Positions 50,240-58,855 of a stretch of DNA of 64,000 nt are shown piece by piece (position 1 is the first letter of the stretch; the number at the start of each line of letters is the position of its first letter). The position numbers and the translations under genes were made by a program. The notes under the pieces were generated by a model. That model saw nothing but the letters and a program-made list of their open reading frames with translations. It made no database searches and was not told the DNA's origin. The stretch is from CADEED01 sp041395625 (GTDB lineage Bacteria; Pseudomonadota; Gammaproteobacteria; Steroidobacterales; Steroidobacteraceae), in NCBI GenBank assembly GCA_041395625.1, contig JAWLAE010000002.1:310001-374000 (forward strand), given 5' to 3'.

Positions 50240-51031
50240 TCAGATCGACTTCGTCAGCCCGCCGTCGCTGTCGAGCAAAGCGCCTTGCAGGAGCTTGCCG
50301 CGCGGCGATACGACAAACAATGCCAGCGCTGCGATGTCTTCCGGCTCGCCAAAGCGTGTGACGCCCAGAGACCGTTGCAAGCGCACTTCCGCCTGCTCGA
50401 GTTCGATATCCTGCTCGGCAGCGATTCGCTTGATCATGCCGGCGAGACGGTCGGTACGCACCGGCCCCGGATTAATCGCGTTGACCCGCACGCCAGTCGC
50501 CATACCCCGCGCTGCCAGGGCTTTGGTCAATGCGAGCATCGCCGCGTTGACTGCACCACCAATTGCGTACTCAGCGCCAGGTGTACGCCCGGCACTGCCA
50601 ACGATGTTGAGGATCGTTCCGTCGGTTGCCTGTAAATCGTCCCAGCACACCGTGGCCAGCCGGCGCGCGGCCGAAAACTTGAGCGCAAAGCCGTCTTCCC
50701 AGTCTTCTTCGGTGAACGTCAGGAAATCGCCGACTCTGGTGGCGCCGGCACAGTTCACCAGGATATCGATATGGCCGAACGTCTCGATCGCACGTTGGCG
50801 TACGAGTGGGGCGGACATCGGTACGCGCAGATCGACGGCCACATCGATCGGCGGCTTGCACGAGGGTGAACACGTCGCCGCCACAGCTATGCGGGATTCC
50901 GCTAACAGGTCCGCTGACTTGGCTACCAACACGAGCTGCGCGCCGGCCCCAGCGAATTCGAGCGCAATGGCCCGGCCGATGCCGCGGGATGCGCCCGTAA
51001 CGATCGCGGTCTTGCCTGCTAGCGAAGCCAT
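50240..51031 (-). CDS. SDR-fold protein with atypical active site
   Basis: The 263-residue protein has the SDR cofactor motif VTGASRGIGRAIALEF, NCAG, and the Ser position in NIVGSAGRTPG. The expected Tyr-x-x-x-Lys reads YAIGG, with Gly in place of the catalytic Lys, and the following helix is AVNAAMLALTKALA. Some SDR subgroups share this change, so the protein may act with a different mechanism or bind rather than turn over its ligand. It ends 8 bases from the stop of convergent apt. It lies 18 bases downstream of the DksA-type gene in the same direction. Confidence 0.85.
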   Translation of the reverse strand: MASLAGKTAIVTGASRGIGRAIALEFAGAGAQLVLVAKSADLLAESRIAVAATCSPSCKPPIDVAVDLRVPMSAPLVRQRAIETFGHIDILVNCAGATRVGDFLTFTEEDWEDGFALKFSAARRLATVCWDDLQATDGTILNIVGSAGRTPGAEYAIGGAVNAAMLALTKALAARGMATGVRVNAINPGPVRTDRLAGMIKRIAAEQDIELEQAEVRLQRSLGVTRFGEPEDIAALALFVVSPRGKLLQGALLDSDGGLTKSI

Positions 51032-51049
51032 TCCTGCGTTGCAACCCAG

Positions 51050-51316
51050 CTAGCGCAGCTGGCTATCCTTGCTGCCACGACGGTTGTAGCCACTGCTCGC
51101 CGCATTGCCGCGGTCGGCTGTTTGCTGACAGGACAAGCACAATTGCACACCGGGCACCGCGGCGCGGCGCGCTGACGGGATGTTCTGCCCACACTCCAGG
51201 CAGTGCTCGCGGCTGACGCCGCCAGGCAAGCGGCTTCTTGCGCGTTCGATGGCGTCCTTGACGGTCGCGTCGATCTGTTCTTGAACTGCGCCTTCGCGCG
51301 CCCAGCCACTGGCCAT
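51050..51316 (-). CDS. DksA/TraR C4-type zinc-finger protein (YbiI-like)
   Basis: The 88-residue protein has the four-Cys zinc finger CLECGQNIPSARRAAVPGVQ followed by LCLSC, as in DksA/TraR proteins, after a short helical segment (IDATVKDAIERARSRL). It lacks the long coiled coil with the DxxDxA tip of DksA, so it resembles the small YbiI-type members. The ATG lies 16 bases beyond the 3' end of tRNA-Pro and may be co-transcribed with it. No strong ribosome site is visible. Confidence 0.85.
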   Translation of the reverse strand: MASGWAREGAVQEQIDATVKDAIERARSRLPGGVSREHCLECGQNIPSARRAAVPGVQLCLSCQQTADRGNAASSGYNRRGSKDSQLR

Positions 51317-51332
51317 AGGTCTTGCTCACGAG

Positions 51333-51409
51333 TGGTCGGGACGGCGAGATTCGAACTCGCGACCCCTTGCACCCCATGCAAGTGCGCTACCAGGCTGCGC
51401 CACGTCCCG
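51333..51409 (-). tRNA. tRNA-Pro (anticodon GGG)
   Basis: The 77-base gene has a perfect acceptor stem (CGGGACG with CGTCCCG), D-arm GGCGCAGCCTGGTAGCGC, anticodon stem CTTGC/GCAAG with loop ATGGGGT (T33, anticodon GGG, G37), and T-arm GCGAGTTCGAATCTCGC. The 3' CCA is encoded. This tRNA is at the end of the ihfA-merR cluster in many gammaproteobacteria. Confidence 0.97.
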
Positions 51410-51425
51410 ACTATTGCTGTTGCAG

Positions 51426-51442
51426 GAGCCGCGCTGCGGCTC
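51426..51442 (-). terminator. Hairpin between merR and tRNA-Pro
   Basis: GAGCCGC and GCGGCTC form a 7-base-pair stem with a 3-base loop. No T-run follows, so it may be a weak terminator or part of the tRNA leader. Confidence 0.3.
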
Positions 51443-51507
51443 ATCGAGTGGGGATAACTCGATCCATCATGATACCCGGTCGCGCGCACCTGCGCACCGA
51501 CCGCGCG

Positions 51508-51864
51508 TCAGCGACGCAGGATCTTCAGCAGTTCCTCGAGCTCGAGCCGCATCTGCTTGACGATCTGCTGGCTCTGGCTCACATCGCTTTTGGCCTCTTC
51601 GCCACCGAGCTTGTTGCGCGCACCACCGATCGTGAAACCCTGCTCGTACAACAGGCTACGGATCTGGCGAATGACGATGACGTCCTGGCGCTGATAGTAG
51701 CGACGATTGCCGCGGCGCTTGACAGGCTTCAGCTGCGGGAACTCCTGCTCCCAATAGCGCAGCACATGTGGCTTGACACCACACAGCTCGCTCACCTCGC
51801 CGATCGTGAAGTAGCGCTTGCCCGGAATCGCCGGGAGTTCATCGTTATTCTTTGGTTCCAGCAT
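51508..51864 (-). CDS. MerR-family transcriptional regulator (downstream of ihfA)
   Basis: The 118-residue protein has the MerR winged helix: YFTIGEVSELCGVKPHVLRY, then WEQEFPQLKPVKRRGNRRYY. A short coiled coil ends the protein, with no large effector domain. MerR proteins of this short type follow ihfA in many gammaproteobacteria, with unknown effector. It overlaps ihfA by 20 bases. Confidence 0.9.
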   Translation of the reverse strand: MLEPKNNDELPAIPGKRYFTIGEVSELCGVKPHVLRYWEQEFPQLKPVKRRGNRRYYQRQDVIVIRQIRSLLYEQGFTIGGARNKLGGEEAKSDVSQSQQIVKQMRLELEELLKILRR

Positions 51865-52144
51865 ATGCCTCGACGCGCGCCTTCAATTTTTGTCCCGGTC
51901 GAAACGTGACCACTCGCCGCGCAGTGATCGGTATTTCTTCCCCGGTTTTCGGATTCCTTCCGGGACGTTGGTTTTTATCACGCAAATCGAAATTTCCGAA
52001 GCCCGAGAGCTTCACCTGTTCACCGTTCGAGAGTGCCGCACGCACTTCTTCGAAGAACAGGTCGACCAACTCACGCGCTTCTCTTTTGTTGAGACCGAGC
52101 TGATTGAACAACGCCTCGGCCATCTCCGCTTTCGTTAAGGCCAT
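51845..52144 (-). CDS. ihfA: Integration host factor alpha subunit
   Basis: The 99-residue protein begins MALTKAEMAEALFNQLGLN and has the DNA-bending arm segment KNQRPGRNPKTGEEIPITAR. With IhfB it forms a sequence-specific DNA-bending heterodimer. The ATG at 52144 gives the conserved N-terminus. It lies 4 bases downstream of pheT and overlaps the merR gene, the usual gammaproteobacterial order. Confidence 0.96.
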   Translation of the reverse strand: MALTKAEMAEALFNQLGLNKREARELVDLFFEEVRAALSNGEQVKLSGFGNFDLRDKNQRPGRNPKTGEEIPITARRVVTFRPGQKLKARVEAYAGTKE

Positions 52145-52148
52145 GGTC

Positions 52149-54542
52149 TTATTCTCGAAAAGCCGCTCCCAGCGTCGCACTCAAATCCGCACGAATCGCC
52201 GCCATTGCATTGTCGGCATCTGCGTCAGTCAGAGTGCGAGTTTTTTCCTGAAAAATCAAGCCTAAAGCGATGCTTTTTCTACCTGTTTCTATCCCCGGTC
52301 CTCGATACAGATCGAACACCCGGAACTCGCGCAATAGACTCGACGCGGCCAAGACTACACGTTCGCGCAGCGCGCTTAAAGCCACGTTTTCGTCCACGAT
52401 GACGGCGAGGTCGCGACGCACGCTCGGGTAGCGGGAAATCCCCTCGAACGCCGCCAAGCGGCGCGCCAGAGCGGCGCACCATTGCAGTTCGAACAGCACA
52501 GGCGTGCCGTTGAAATCGAGATCGCGCACCAGGCGCGGGTGCAATTCACCAATCAGACCAACGCGGCTGCCGCCGCGCAAGATTTCCGCTGAGCGTCCGG
52601 GGTGCAGACAATCGATTACCGTCGACTGAAACGTGAATGCGTCCAGCTCACCGGTACTGGCAAGCAACGCTTCGACGTCCTGCTTGGTGTCAAAAAAATC
52701 GACAGTCGATCGGTCCGTTGTACCCCACTGCTCCGGCAGACGCGAACCCAACGCAAGACCACTCAGCAGCTCGGTTTCGAACGGCCGCTCACCGCCGACC
52801 GTCGCGAAGCCAGCGCCCAGCTCGACGAGCCGCATTCGGTCCTGCTGCCGCCGCTGGTTTTCACGCGCTACCTGCAGCAAGCCCGGCCACAGCGACGCAC
52901 GCATCACGGCGAGATCGCTGGCGATCGGATTCGCCAGTACCGGCGCGGCACGGTCGGGAAAGACCTGCGCCTGCAAAGCGGGGTCGACGAATGCGAACGT
53001 AATGACTTCCTGATAGCCGCGCGCCGCCAGCAACTGCAAGGCATCCCGCTGTTGCGGCGCTGACTCCGGGCGATGCCCGAGCGCACGCGCGCCTTGCGGG
53101 CTCACTGCGGCAAACTGGTCGTAGCCGACCACGCGTGCGACCTCCTCGATCAGATCCGCTTCGATCGCCAGATCGAAGCGCCAGCTGGGCGGCTCCACCT
53201 GCCAACCATCCTGCTGGGCGGTGACCGCCATACCCAGGGACGTGAGCGCCTGGAGCACAACTGCATCATCGATCGGCTGACCTAACAACTTTGCCAGGCG
53301 CGCGCGGCGCAGCGCAATGCCAGCACGCGCGAGAACAATCTCTGGGCTCTCATCCACGGTCAGCGGACCGGCCTCGCCGCCCGTCATCGACAGCAGCAAC
53401 GAGGTGGCACGCTCCATCGCGCGCACCTGTCCGGCTGGGTCGACTCCACGCTCGAACCGTTGCCCGGCGTCGGTGACCAAGCCCAGCCGCCGCCCGCGAC
53501 CCGCGATCGCTTGCGGCGCAAACCAGGCCACTTCCAGCACCACGTCGACCGTCTCGGCCGACACCGCAGTACGCGCACCACCCATCACGCCCGCCAAGCC
53601 CATTGGGCCCGCCTCGTCTGCGATCACCAGCATGTCAGCGGCGAGCGTGACGTCGGAGCCGTCGAGCAGCTGCAGCGGCTCGCCGGCGCGGGCCAACCGT
53701 ACTGCGATGCCGCCACGCAGGTGCGCGCGATCATAGGCATGCATCGGTTGGCCAGTCTCCAGCAACACATAATTGGTGATATCCACCACCGGACTGATCG
53801 AACGCAGGCCAGCGCGGCGCAGTCGTTCGCGGACTTCGATTGGCGTGGCGCCCCGATTGTCGATGCCGCGGATGACGCGGCTGACAAAGCGCGGGCAGGC
53901 CGCCGGCGCCGCACGTGTTACCGGCCAGGTATCGGCAATCGTGGGCGCCACCTTGCCAACATCAAACTTCACGGCCGATGTGCCCTGCAGCGCTGCCACT
54001 TCGCGCGCCACGCCGAGCATCGACATCGCATCGCCGCGATTGGGTGTGATGTTCAGTTCGAGCACCTGATCGTCGAGCGCCAAGTAGTCTCGAATGGGCA
54101 CACCGAGTGGCGCATCGCCGGGCAGCTCGAGGATGCCGTCGGCGGCTTCTGCCAGACCCAACTCTTTCGCTGAGCACAACATGCCATTGGATTCGATTCC
54201 GCGCAGCGTGGCAGCCTTGATCGTGAGGCCGCCTGGCAATCGCGCCCCCACCTGCGCGAACGCGGTCTTGAGTCCCACGCGCGCATTGGCAGCACCGCAC
54301 ACGATCTGGGTGCCGGCGCCGGGCTCGCTGGCGTCGGTCACGACGCGACACACTTGCAGCTTGGCGGCCTCCGGATGGGGCGTAGCACTGACGATCTCTG
54401 CTACCACGACATGCGCAAACTCTGGCGCGGCGGACTGCAGGCTCTCGAGTTCGAAGCCGCTCATCGTCAACCGTGAACCGAGCTCGGGCGCGCTCCAAGG
54501 AACCGGGACGAACTCTGCGAGCCAGTCCAAAGAGACTTTCAT
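52149..54542 (-). CDS. pheT: Phenylalanyl-tRNA synthetase beta subunit
   Basis: The 797-residue protein has the full PheT layout. It starts with MKVSLDWLAEFVPVP, then a tRNA-binding (EMAP-like) domain (EIVSATPHPEAAKLQVCRV), B3/B4 editing domain, B5 domain and a C-terminal ferredoxin-like anticodon-binding domain (EGISRYPSVRRDLAVIVDEN). It charges tRNA-Phe with PheS and edits Tyr-tRNA-Phe. The gene follows pheS after 12 bases. Confidence 0.97.
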   Translation of the reverse strand: MKVSLDWLAEFVPVPWSAPELGSRLTMSGFELESLQSAAPEFAHVVVAEIVSATPHPEAAKLQVCRVVTDASEPGAGTQIVCGAANARVGLKTAFAQVGARLPGGLTIKAATLRGIESNGMLCSAKELGLAEAADGILELPGDAPLGVPIRDYLALDDQVLELNITPNRGDAMSMLGVAREVAALQGTSAVKFDVGKVAPTIADTWPVTRAAPAACPRFVSRVIRGIDNRGATPIEVRERLRRAGLRSISPVVDITNYVLLETGQPMHAYDRAHLRGGIAVRLARAGEPLQLLDGSDVTLAADMLVIADEAGPMGLAGVMGGARTAVSAETVDVVLEVAWFAPQAIAGRGRRLGLVTDAGQRFERGVDPAGQVRAMERATSLLLSMTGGEAGPLTVDESPEIVLARAGIALRRARLAKLLGQPIDDAVVLQALTSLGMAVTAQQDGWQVEPPSWRFDLAIEADLIEEVARVVGYDQFAAVSPQGARALGHRPESAPQQRDALQLLAARGYQEVITFAFVDPALQAQVFPDRAAPVLANPIASDLAVMRASLWPGLLQVARENQRRQQDRMRLVELGAGFATVGGERPFETELLSGLALGSRLPEQWGTTDRSTVDFFDTKQDVEALLASTGELDAFTFQSTVIDCLHPGRSAEILRGGSRVGLIGELHPRLVRDLDFNGTPVLFELQWCAALARRLAAFEGISRYPSVRRDLAVIVDENVALSALRERVVLAASSLLREFRVFDLYRGPGIETGRKSIALGLIFQEKTRTLTDADADNAMAAIRADLSATLGAAFRE

Positions 54543-54554
54543 GCGCGCACCATG

Positions 54555-55577
54555 CTAACCAGCTCGAAACTGCGCCAGGAAACGCAGATCGTTGTCGAAG
54601 AACAGGCGCAGATCGTTGACGCCATACCGCAACATCGTCAACCGCTCGATGCCGAATCCGAATGCATAGCCCGTGTAGCGCTCGCTATCGATGCCGCAGG
54701 CCCGAAATACGTTGGGATGAACCATGCCGCAACCTGCCACTTCGAGCCAGCCCGTGTGCTTGCATACGCGGCAACCGTCGCCGCCACAGAACACGCAGGA
54801 AATGTCCACCTCGGCAGACGGCTCGGTGAACGGGAAGTACGACGGCCGCAGGCGCATCGCGAGGTCGCGCTCGAAGAACGCTTCCATGAACTGGTGCAGC
54901 GTCGCCTTGAGATTGGCGAAACTCACGCCTTCATCAACTAACAAGCCTTCCACCTGATGGAACATCGGCGTGTGGGTCAGATCGTAGTCGCAGCGATACA
55001 CGCGACCGGGCGAAATGACCGCCAATGGCGGCTTGTCGCGCAGCATCGCCCGGATCTGCACCGGCGACGTGTGGGTCCGCAGCAGCGAACCATCCGCAAA
55101 GTAGAACGTGTCGTGCATCGCCCGCGCCGGGTGATCGGCGGGAATGTTCAAGGCCTCGAAATTGTGGAAGTCGTCTTCGATTTCGGGGCCGGTGGCTACA
55201 TCGAAGCCGGCACGCCGAAACAGGGACTCGATGCGCTGCCTGACCTGTGTCACCGGGTGCAGGCCACCGCGTACTTCGCCGCGACCCGGCAACGTGACAT
55301 CGATCCGCTCGGCGGTGAGTCGCGCCCCGATAGCCGCCGTCTCGAGTGCCAGACGCCGCGCCTCGATGGCCGCCTGCACGCGCTCCTTGCCGGCATTGAT
55401 CACAGCACCTGCGACGCGCCGCTCCGACGCAGGCAAGGCGCCCAATGCTTTCAATTGCTCTGTGAGTGCGCCCTTCTTGCCAAGCAACCGCACGCGCACG
55501 TCATCGAGCGCCGCGAGATCTTCGCAGGCCGCGATGTCGACCAGTGCCTGGCTGGTGAGTTGCTCGACGTTGGACAC
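54555..55577 (-). CDS. pheS: Phenylalanyl-tRNA synthetase alpha subunit
   Basis: The 340-residue class II synthetase subunit has GLHPVTQVRQRIESLFRRAG, DTFYFADGSLLRTHTSPVQI (motif 2 region) and GFGIERLTMLRYGVNDLRLF (motif 3). A coiled-coil N-terminus binds tRNA. The GTG at 55577 with GGAG 5 bases upstream gives the family length; the longer frame is not supported. It lies 82 bases downstream of rplT, with a GC-rich hairpin in the gap. Confidence 0.96.
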   Translation of the reverse strand: MSNVEQLTSQALVDIAACEDLAALDDVRVRLLGKKGALTEQLKALGALPASERRVAGAVINAGKERVQAAIEARRLALETAAIGARLTAERIDVTLPGRGEVRGGLHPVTQVRQRIESLFRRAGFDVATGPEIEDDFHNFEALNIPADHPARAMHDTFYFADGSLLRTHTSPVQIRAMLRDKPPLAVISPGRVYRCDYDLTHTPMFHQVEGLLVDEGVSFANLKATLHQFMEAFFERDLAMRLRPSYFPFTEPSAEVDISCVFCGGDGCRVCKHTGWLEVAGCGMVHPNVFRACGIDSERYTGYAFGFGIERLTMLRYGVNDLRLFFDNDLRFLAQFRAG

Positions 55578-55609
55578 GATCGCTCCGTCGCCCGGCAAGT
55601 GATCAGCAT

Positions 55610-55631
55610 GGCGCCGGCGCAGGCCGGCACC
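55610..55631 (-). promoter_or_regulatory. GC-rich hairpin between rplT and pheS
   Basis: GGCGCCGGC at 55610-55618 pairs with GCCGGCACC at 55623-55631 (9 pairs including one wobble) around a 4-base loop. It lies in the rplT-pheS gap, where E. coli has the phe leader attenuator. No T-run or Phe-rich leader frame is visible, so it may be a processing or weak pause site. Confidence 0.45.
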
Positions 55632-55659
55632 CAGCTCGCTCCACCGCCGGGCGGACTCG

Positions 55660-56022
55660 TCAGGCCTTCTCGAGTGCCGCTTTGGCCTGCTTCGCAATCT
55701 CCGCGAACGCTTGCGGCTGATTGACGGCCAGGTCGGCGAGCATCTTACGATCCACCTCGACGCCCGCCAGATCGAGGCCATTGATCATGCGGCTGTACGA
55801 CAGACCGAAGTCGCGCGCAGCGGCATTGATGCGCGTGATCCAGAGCGCACGAAACTCGCGCTTCTTCTGCCGGCGATCGCGGTAGGCGTACTGGCCTGCC
55901 TTGATGACCGCCTGCTTCGCAGCGCGGAAAACCTTGCGACGAGCGTTGTAGTAGCCCTTCGCCTTACCCAGAACTTTTTTGTGGCGGCGCCCAGCGGCGA
56001 CGCCACGCTTTACACGTGCCAT
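55660..56022 (-). CDS. rplT: Large subunit ribosomal protein L20
   Basis: The 120-residue protein begins MARVKRGVAAGRRHKKVLGK and contains REFRALWITRINAAARDFGLSYS, the L20 signature. L20 binds 23S rRNA and, in other bacteria, its own mRNA leader to regulate rpmI-rplT. It follows rpmI by 24 bases. Confidence 0.97.
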   Translation of the reverse strand: MARVKRGVAAGRRHKKVLGKAKGYYNARRKVFRAAKQAVIKAGQYAYRDRRQKKREFRALWITRINAAARDFGLSYSRMINGLDLAGVEVDRKMLADLAVNQPQAFAEIAKQAKAALEKA

Positions 56023-56046
56023 GTGATTAAACCTCGGTTGCGACGA

Positions 56047-56247
56047 CTAGCAATTGGGGAGCAGCTGCTCGACTCGTGACACGTCACTCTTGTCGATGAG
56101 CGACGAACCACCGGAGCGCAGCTTGCGCTTCACCTTGCGAGATTTGTGGCCGAGATTGTGGCGGCGGCCCGACGAATAGCTCTTGAAGCTGTTCGCCGTC
56201 TTGCGAAAACGCTTGGCCGCTGCCCGGTTGGTCTTCAACTTGGGCAT
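56047..56247 (-). CDS. rpmI: Large subunit ribosomal protein L35
   Basis: The 66-residue protein reads MPKLKTNRAAAKRFRKTANS with the L35 signature. The ATG at 56247 has AGGAG upstream and the exact family N-terminus; a TTG three codons earlier is rejected. It lies 97 bases downstream of infC, in the conserved order infC-rpmI-rplT. Confidence 0.97.
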   Translation of the reverse strand: MPKLKTNRAAAKRFRKTANSFKSYSSGRRHNLGHKSRKVKRKLRSGGSSLIDKSDVSRVEQLLPNC

Positions 56248-56285
56248 ATCGATCAACTCCTGTTTTATAGCCCTGTTCGCAAAGT

Positions 56286-56306
56286 GGCTCCGACTATGCC
56301 GGAGCC
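56286..56306 (-). promoter_or_regulatory. Hairpin in the infC-rpmI leader
   Basis: GGCTCCG at 56286-56292 pairs with CGGAGCC at 56300-56306 around a 7-base loop, 39 bases upstream of rpmI. Leaders at this place are L20-binding regulatory sites in E. coli and Bacillus. There is no T-run, so it is not an intrinsic terminator. The L20 role is inference. Confidence 0.45.
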
Positions 56307-56344
56307 TCTCGCTGCAGGCGAAACCGTAGTTGTTAGGCTACGGG

Positions 56345-56866
56345 TTACTTCTTTTTTGGCGCAAACATCATGACCATCTGCCGCCCTTCCATCAGTGGGT
56401 GTTGTTCGATCTGGGCGGTTTCCGCCAGATCCCCCACCAAACGTTCGAGCAGCTTGCGGCCAATCTCGGTATGCGCCATCTCACGGCCGCGGAAACGCAG
56501 GGTTACCTTGGCCTTGTCGCCATCGGTGAGGAAGCGAACGATATTACGCAGTTTGATCTGGTAGTCGTTCTCATCCGTACCGGGACGAAACTTGATTTCC
56601 TTTATCTGTATCTGCTTCTGCTTGCGCTTCGCGGCATGTGTTTTCTTGTTCTGTTCGAACAGAAACTTGCCGAAATCCATCACACGTACGACTGGCGGTT
56701 CTGCCTGCGGCGATACCTCAACCAGATCGAGCCCCGCTGATTGCGCGAGATCGAGTGCTTCAAATCTTGTTAGCACCCCGACCTGGGAACCGTCCTCCCC
56801 GATCACTCTGACCGAGGGCGATGTAATCTCTTCATTGCGCCGTACGCGCTTCGATGCTGTAGCGAT
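56345..56866 (-). CDS. infC: Translation initiation factor IF-3, apparent ATC start
   Basis: The protein contains VRVIGEDGSQVGVL, VVRVMDFGKFLFEQ and the C-terminal RFRGREMAHTEIGRKLLERL, as in IF-3. A canonical GTG at 56806 would cut off conserved residues and has no ribosome site. Twenty codons upstream the frame reads ATC-A-T-A-S-K-R-V-R-R-N-E-E-I, with GGAGGA 7 bases before the ATC at 56866. This matches the length (173 residues) and N-terminus (R-x-N-x-x-I) of IF-3, and rare ATT/ATC starts in infC are the basis of autoregulation in E. coli. The ribosome site lies inside the last codons of thrS. Confidence 0.93.
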   Translation of the reverse strand: MATASKRVRRNEEITSPSVRVIGEDGSQVGVLTRFEALDLAQSAGLDLVEVSPQAEPPVVRVMDFGKFLFEQNKKTHAAKRKQKQIQIKEIKFRPGTDENDYQIKLRNIVRFLTDGDKAKVTLRFRGREMAHTEIGRKLLERLVGDLAETAQIEQHPLMEGRQMVMMFAPKKK

Positions 56867-56869
56867 GCG

Positions 56870-58798
56870 TCATTCCTCCAAAACTGTGCGCCCGCGGCGT
56901 TCGACATCCGCCTGCAAGCGGCTGACGAATGCCGTTACAGTCAGGGTGCCGAGATCCTTGCCGCTCAAAGTACGCACGGAAAGCAGATTCGCTGCCACTT
57001 CCTTGTCGCCTGCCACCAATAGATAGGGCACGCGCTGCAGCGTGTGTTCGCGAATCTTAAAGCCCAGCTTTTCGTTACGCAAGTCGCTCGTAGCCCGAAC
57101 CCCCTGATTTTTAAGCATTTCCGTGACCGCAGCGACATAGTCGTGCTGGCGGTCGGTAATGCCCATGACCACGGCCTGAGTTGGTGCCAGCCAGGGCGGC
57201 AGCCGGCCGGCGTAGTGTTCGAGCAGGATCCCCAGGAAGCGCTCCAGCGAGCCGAATATGGCCCGGTGGAGCATCACCGGCGTCTTTTTCTGGCTGTGCT
57301 CATCAATATAGTAGGCGCCCAGGCGGCCCGGCATGTTCAGGTCGACCTGCAACGTCCCGCACTGCCAGGTACGACCAATCGCATCCCGCAGGTGGAATTC
57401 GAGCTTCGGCCCATAGAAGGCCCCCTCGCCCGGGTTATAGGCGCACTGCACGCCCGCGGCTTCGGCCGCCGCCTTGAGCGCTTGCTCCGAGCGCTCCCAG
57501 ATTTCGTCGGAGCCCACCCTGAGCGGCGGGCGATCGGCGAACTTCACCTGCACATCATCGAAACCGAAGTCCCGGTAGATCGACAGCAGCAGCTCGATCA
57601 TTCGCACCGATTCGGCGGTGATCTGCTCTTCCGTGATGAACACATGGGCATCGTCCTGGGTGAACGCCCGCACTCGCATCAGGCCATGCAGCGCGCCCGA
57701 CGGCTCGTAGCGATGGACCTTGCCGAACTCGGCGAACCGCACCGGCAAATCCCGGTAGCTGCGGATGCCCTGCTTGAAGATCTGTACGTGACCCGGACAG
57801 TTCATCGGTTTGATGGCAAAGGTGCGCTCATCGGGCGTCTTGGTGAGAAACATGTTCTCGCCGAATTTCTCCAGATGTCCCGATTGCTGCCAGAGCGACG
57901 ACTCCATGATCTCCGGGGCGTTCACTTCGTCGTAGCCCGCCGCCGCTTGACGATCACGCATGTAACCGATGAGCGTCTGAAACACGCGCCAGCCTTTGGG
58001 ATGCCAGAACACCGCGCCCGGCGCTTCCTCCTGGAAATGAAACAGATCGAGCTCACGGCCGATGCGACGATGATCGCGCTTCTCGGCTTCTTCGAGCCGA
58101 TGCAAATAGTCTTTGAGATCCTTGTCGTGGAGCCAGGCCGTGCCGTAGATCCGCTGCAGCATTTCGTTGCGCGAATCGCCACGCCAGTAGGCGCCCGCCA
58201 CTTTCATGAGCTTGAACGACTTCAACTTGCCCGTCGCCGGCACGTGTGGCCCGCGACACAGGTCGAACCACTCGCCCTGCCCGTAGAGCGAAATCGGCTC
58301 GTTCGACGGGATGCTGGCGATGATTTCCGCCTTGTAATGCTCGCCCATGCTCCTGAACAGCGCGACTGCCTCGTCGCGCGGCAGCTCGCGCCGCGCAACC
58401 GGCAGATTGGCGGCCGCCAGCTCGCGCATCCTGGTTTCGATCGCGGCGACGTCCTCGGGGGTGAAGGGCCGCTTGTAAGCGAAATCATAGTAGAAGCCGT
58501 CTTCGATGACGGGGCCGATAGTCACTTGCGCGTCCGGAAACAGCGACTGAACTGCCTGCGCTAGTAGATGGGCGGTGGAATGACGAATGATCTCGAGCGC
58601 CGCCGAATCCTTGTCGGTCACGATCTCGAGGCGCGCGTCCCTCGCGATAACGTAAGACGTATCCACAAGCTCGCCATCGACGCGGCCCGCAAGCGCCGCT
58701 TTGGCAAGTCCCGCACCGATGCTGGCGGCCACCGCCGCCACCGTCACGGGTTCGTCGTACTGTCTGGTGCTGCCGTCCGGCAGGGTGATCGCAGGCAT
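56870..58798 (-). CDS. thrS: Threonyl-tRNA synthetase
   Basis: The 642-residue enzyme equals E. coli ThrRS in length. It has the TGS domain (MPAITLPDGSTRQYDEPVTV), the editing domain with RHSTAHLLAQAVQSLFP, the catalytic domain with zinc ligands near KPMNCPGHVQIFK and FRYEPSGALHGLMRVR-like motif 2 (here HRYEPSGALHGLMRVRAF), and a C-terminal anticodon-binding domain. Its last codons hold the infC ribosome site. The leader has two alternative hairpins. Confidence 0.97.
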   Translation of the reverse strand: MPAITLPDGSTRQYDEPVTVAAVAASIGAGLAKAALAGRVDGELVDTSYVIARDARLEIVTDKDSAALEIIRHSTAHLLAQAVQSLFPDAQVTIGPVIEDGFYYDFAYKRPFTPEDVAAIETRMRELAAANLPVARRELPRDEAVALFRSMGEHYKAEIIASIPSNEPISLYGQGEWFDLCRGPHVPATGKLKSFKLMKVAGAYWRGDSRNEMLQRIYGTAWLHDKDLKDYLHRLEEAEKRDHRRIGRELDLFHFQEEAPGAVFWHPKGWRVFQTLIGYMRDRQAAAGYDEVNAPEIMESSLWQQSGHLEKFGENMFLTKTPDERTFAIKPMNCPGHVQIFKQGIRSYRDLPVRFAEFGKVHRYEPSGALHGLMRVRAFTQDDAHVFITEEQITAESVRMIELLLSIYRDFGFDDVQVKFADRPPLRVGSDEIWERSEQALKAAAEAAGVQCAYNPGEGAFYGPKLEFHLRDAIGRTWQCGTLQVDLNMPGRLGAYYIDEHSQKKTPVMLHRAIFGSLERFLGILLEHYAGRLPPWLAPTQAVVMGITDRQHDYVAAVTEMLKNQGVRATSDLRNEKLGFKIREHTLQRVPYLLVAGDKEVAANLLSVRTLSGKDLGTLTVTAFVSRLQADVERRGRTVLEE

Positions 58799-58855
58799 CG
58801 CGTCGGCTTCTCTCAATGGCTGCCACCGGGCACACGCCCAGCGGTATGAACTAAC

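Noticed and set aside
55640..55665. CTGACGAGTCCGC on the minus strand, resembling part of a hammerhead ribozyme core
   Set aside because: The TGA is the rplT stop codon, no GAAA core strand or stems I-III can be drawn nearby, so the match is by chance.
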